Assembly (NCBI GenBank): GCA_948468465.1
Contig: CAOKJJ010000006.1
Location: 1 to 53,871 of the forward strand
DNA length: 53,871 nt
Reading direction: 5' to 3'
DNA from: an uncultured Eubacterium sp.
Lineage (GTDB): Bacteria > Bacillota_A > Clostridia > Lachnospirales > Lachnospiraceae
This document shows positions 53,175 to 53,871 of this stretch, in pieces. The notes below the pieces were generated by a model. The model was not told the DNA's origin and did not search any database. It saw nothing but the letters and a program-made list of their open reading frames with translations. The translations under genes and the position numbers were made by a program. How positions within the stretch are numbered: position 1 is the stretch's first letter; each line of letters starts with the position of its first letter.

Positions 53175-53672
53175 TTATTCAAAGCTTGTTTCAAAAGCTT
53201 TTTGTACAAGCCCGTTTTTTGCGCTGATAATCAGTGCAATATAGCTGCCTTGTCTTGTAACAACGGCTTTTTCAGTCAAAACAGCCTGTTCAGGATCATA
53301 TTCCTGAAATGTTCCCTGACGGCTTTCAATATGATCATGGATAGACTGCATCATAGTAGAAGCATCGTTTTTATCCTTTAGTTTGATTACAGCAATTTCT
53401 TCAGCAGTTCCTTCGGTAGCATAAGCGTAAAAATAAGAATCTACCAAATCATAGCTTAGATCGCTTAAATAAGAAAAATTTATATCTGCCTGGTCGTTTT
53501 CGCTGGATACTTTTGTCATTTCCGGCAGTGTCGTATCTGCAGAAAACATAGATTCCTGTAATTCATCCATGGAAACAGCGTTTTCTGCTGACGGCGAGGA
53601 ATTGCTGTTTCCGCAGGCAGATGCCATTGTGAGCATTGCCGTCAATAGTACACAGCTAATATATTTTTTCAT
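53175..53672 (-). CDS. DUF4358 lipoprotein
   Basis: The 165-residue protein begins with a signal peptide and a lipobox-like end (MLTMASAC at residues ~13-20). An acidic linker and the DUF4358 domain (SYLSDLSYDLVDSYFYAYA ... IAVIKLKDKNDASTMMQSIHDHIESRQ) follow. The family often sits beside MBOAT and DHHW genes in gut Firmicutes, and is presumably an accessory of surface polymer acylation; its activity is unknown. AAAGGA lies seven bases before the ATG. An almost identical start is at the left edge of the window. Confidence 0.88.
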   Translation of the reverse strand: MKKYISCVLLTAMLTMASACGNSNSSPSAENAVSMDELQESMFSADTTLPEMTKVSSENDQADINFSYLSDLSYDLVDSYFYAYATEGTAEEIAVIKLKDKNDASTMMQSIHDHIESRQGTFQEYDPEQAVLTEKAVVTRQGSYIALIISAKNGLVQKAFETSFE

Positions 53673-53871
53673 GTATTCTTCCTTTCAAATGATACTTTAT
53701 AATTGATGAATTTTATTGTGATGGCCTTAGCCGACAGTTCGTGTAAATTCTACTGTTTCAGATGCAGAAGTATTGGTTACAGCTGTTTCTTTCCCGGTTG
53801 TTTTGTCAGGCTGTTTTTCCGTTCCAAATGCTTTGGATACAGCTTTTATCATCTTTTGTCCTTCTGGTGAG
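53638..53871. repeat. Right copy of the duplicated DUF4358/transglutaminase junction
   Basis: This is the direct-repeat partner of 1-262, 53,637 bases apart. The DUF4358 start and its leader are almost unchanged. The transglutaminase end is more diverged and one 24-bp unit shorter. The window ends inside the repeat. Confidence 0.85.
53727..53871 (-). CDS. Transglutaminase-like protein paralog, C-terminal fragment
   Basis: Only the last 48 codons are in the window, ending TSASETVEFTRTVG and a TAA stop. They align with the C-terminus of the protein at 81-1334 (SPEGQKMIKAVSKAFGTE is identical), with one instead of two acidic octapeptide units. The gene continues to the right. It precedes the DUF4358 gene by 54 bases, the same order as at the left edge. 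Confidence 0.85.
   Translation of the reverse strand, partial: SPEGQKMIKAVSKAFGTEKQPDKTTGKETAVTNTSASETVEFTRTVG

Noticed and set aside
1..53871. rRNA or tRNA genes
   Set aside because: I saw no 16S/23S segment, CCA-ended cloverleaf or GTTCRANNC T-loop pattern in the intergenic regions; short tRNAs could still be missed by eye.

Overview
The window looks like the chromosome of an AT-rich, strictly anaerobic Firmicute, probably Clostridia and Lachnospiraceae-like. Reasons: class III ribonucleotide reductase (NrdD), the [FeFe]-hydrogenase maturase HydE, a PdaA-type spore-cortex deacetylase, DUF4317 and CarD-type proteins, strong AAAGGAGG ribosome binding sites and low GC. I cannot name the species. 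I saw no rRNA, tRNA or CRISPR array.

Layout. 1-5.9 kb: a transglutaminase-like protein, an atypical Lgt-family protein, an ECF sigma / anti-sigma / lipoprotein operon and PdaA. 6-8.9 kb: an SDR plus AI-2E-family permease operon, then a catalytic-domain-only tyrosine recombinase. 9-13.2 kb: an AroB-like enzyme with a substituted active-site histidine, a 1.1 kb gene-free stretch rich in GTTGCGCAAC-like sites, a two-domain polyphosphate:AMP phosphotransferase and a 61-residue protein. 13.3-20.8 kb: NlpC/P60 cell-wall protein, NrdD, PncB, a lone LytTR regulator and a siroheme sulfite/nitrite reductase. 21-34.3 kb: mostly metabolic and housekeeping genes (ferredoxin-type aldo/keto reductase, acylphosphatase, thioredoxin, TtcA-like, HydE, a sigma-like protein without region 4, HD hydrolase, CDF and MATE transporters, Dus, GltX, aminopeptidase P).

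34.6-41.3 kb is the most unusual part: ParA, ParB, an array of eleven 21-22 bp iterons and a Rep_3-type initiator. Together they form the replication and partition module of an iteron plasmid. About 2.3 kb between the two halves is decayed sequence. Almost every gene on both sides lies on the minus strand and this bias does not flip at the module, so I read it as a plasmid integrated into a larger replicon rather than that replicon's own origin. Inside parB an identical 20-bp palindrome-bearing sequence occurs twice, read in two different frames, which suggests a centromere (parS) embedded in the gene. A perfect 30-bp inverted repeat just after parB hides the Shine-Dalgarno of a small ORF.

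41.4-53.9 kb: DUF4317 protein, small membrane protein, CarD-like regulator, a LarC with a histidine-rich insertion, a three-gene operon (leucine-rich-repeat protein, VWA/metallopeptidase-like protein, MoxR-type AAA+ ATPase), a short chemoreceptor, and an O-acylation cluster (DHHW protein, MBOAT, DUF4358 lipoprotein, transglutaminase). The start of this last cluster is a near-copy of the left edge of the window: the DUF4358 start and the transglutaminase end recur in direct orientation 53.6 kb apart.
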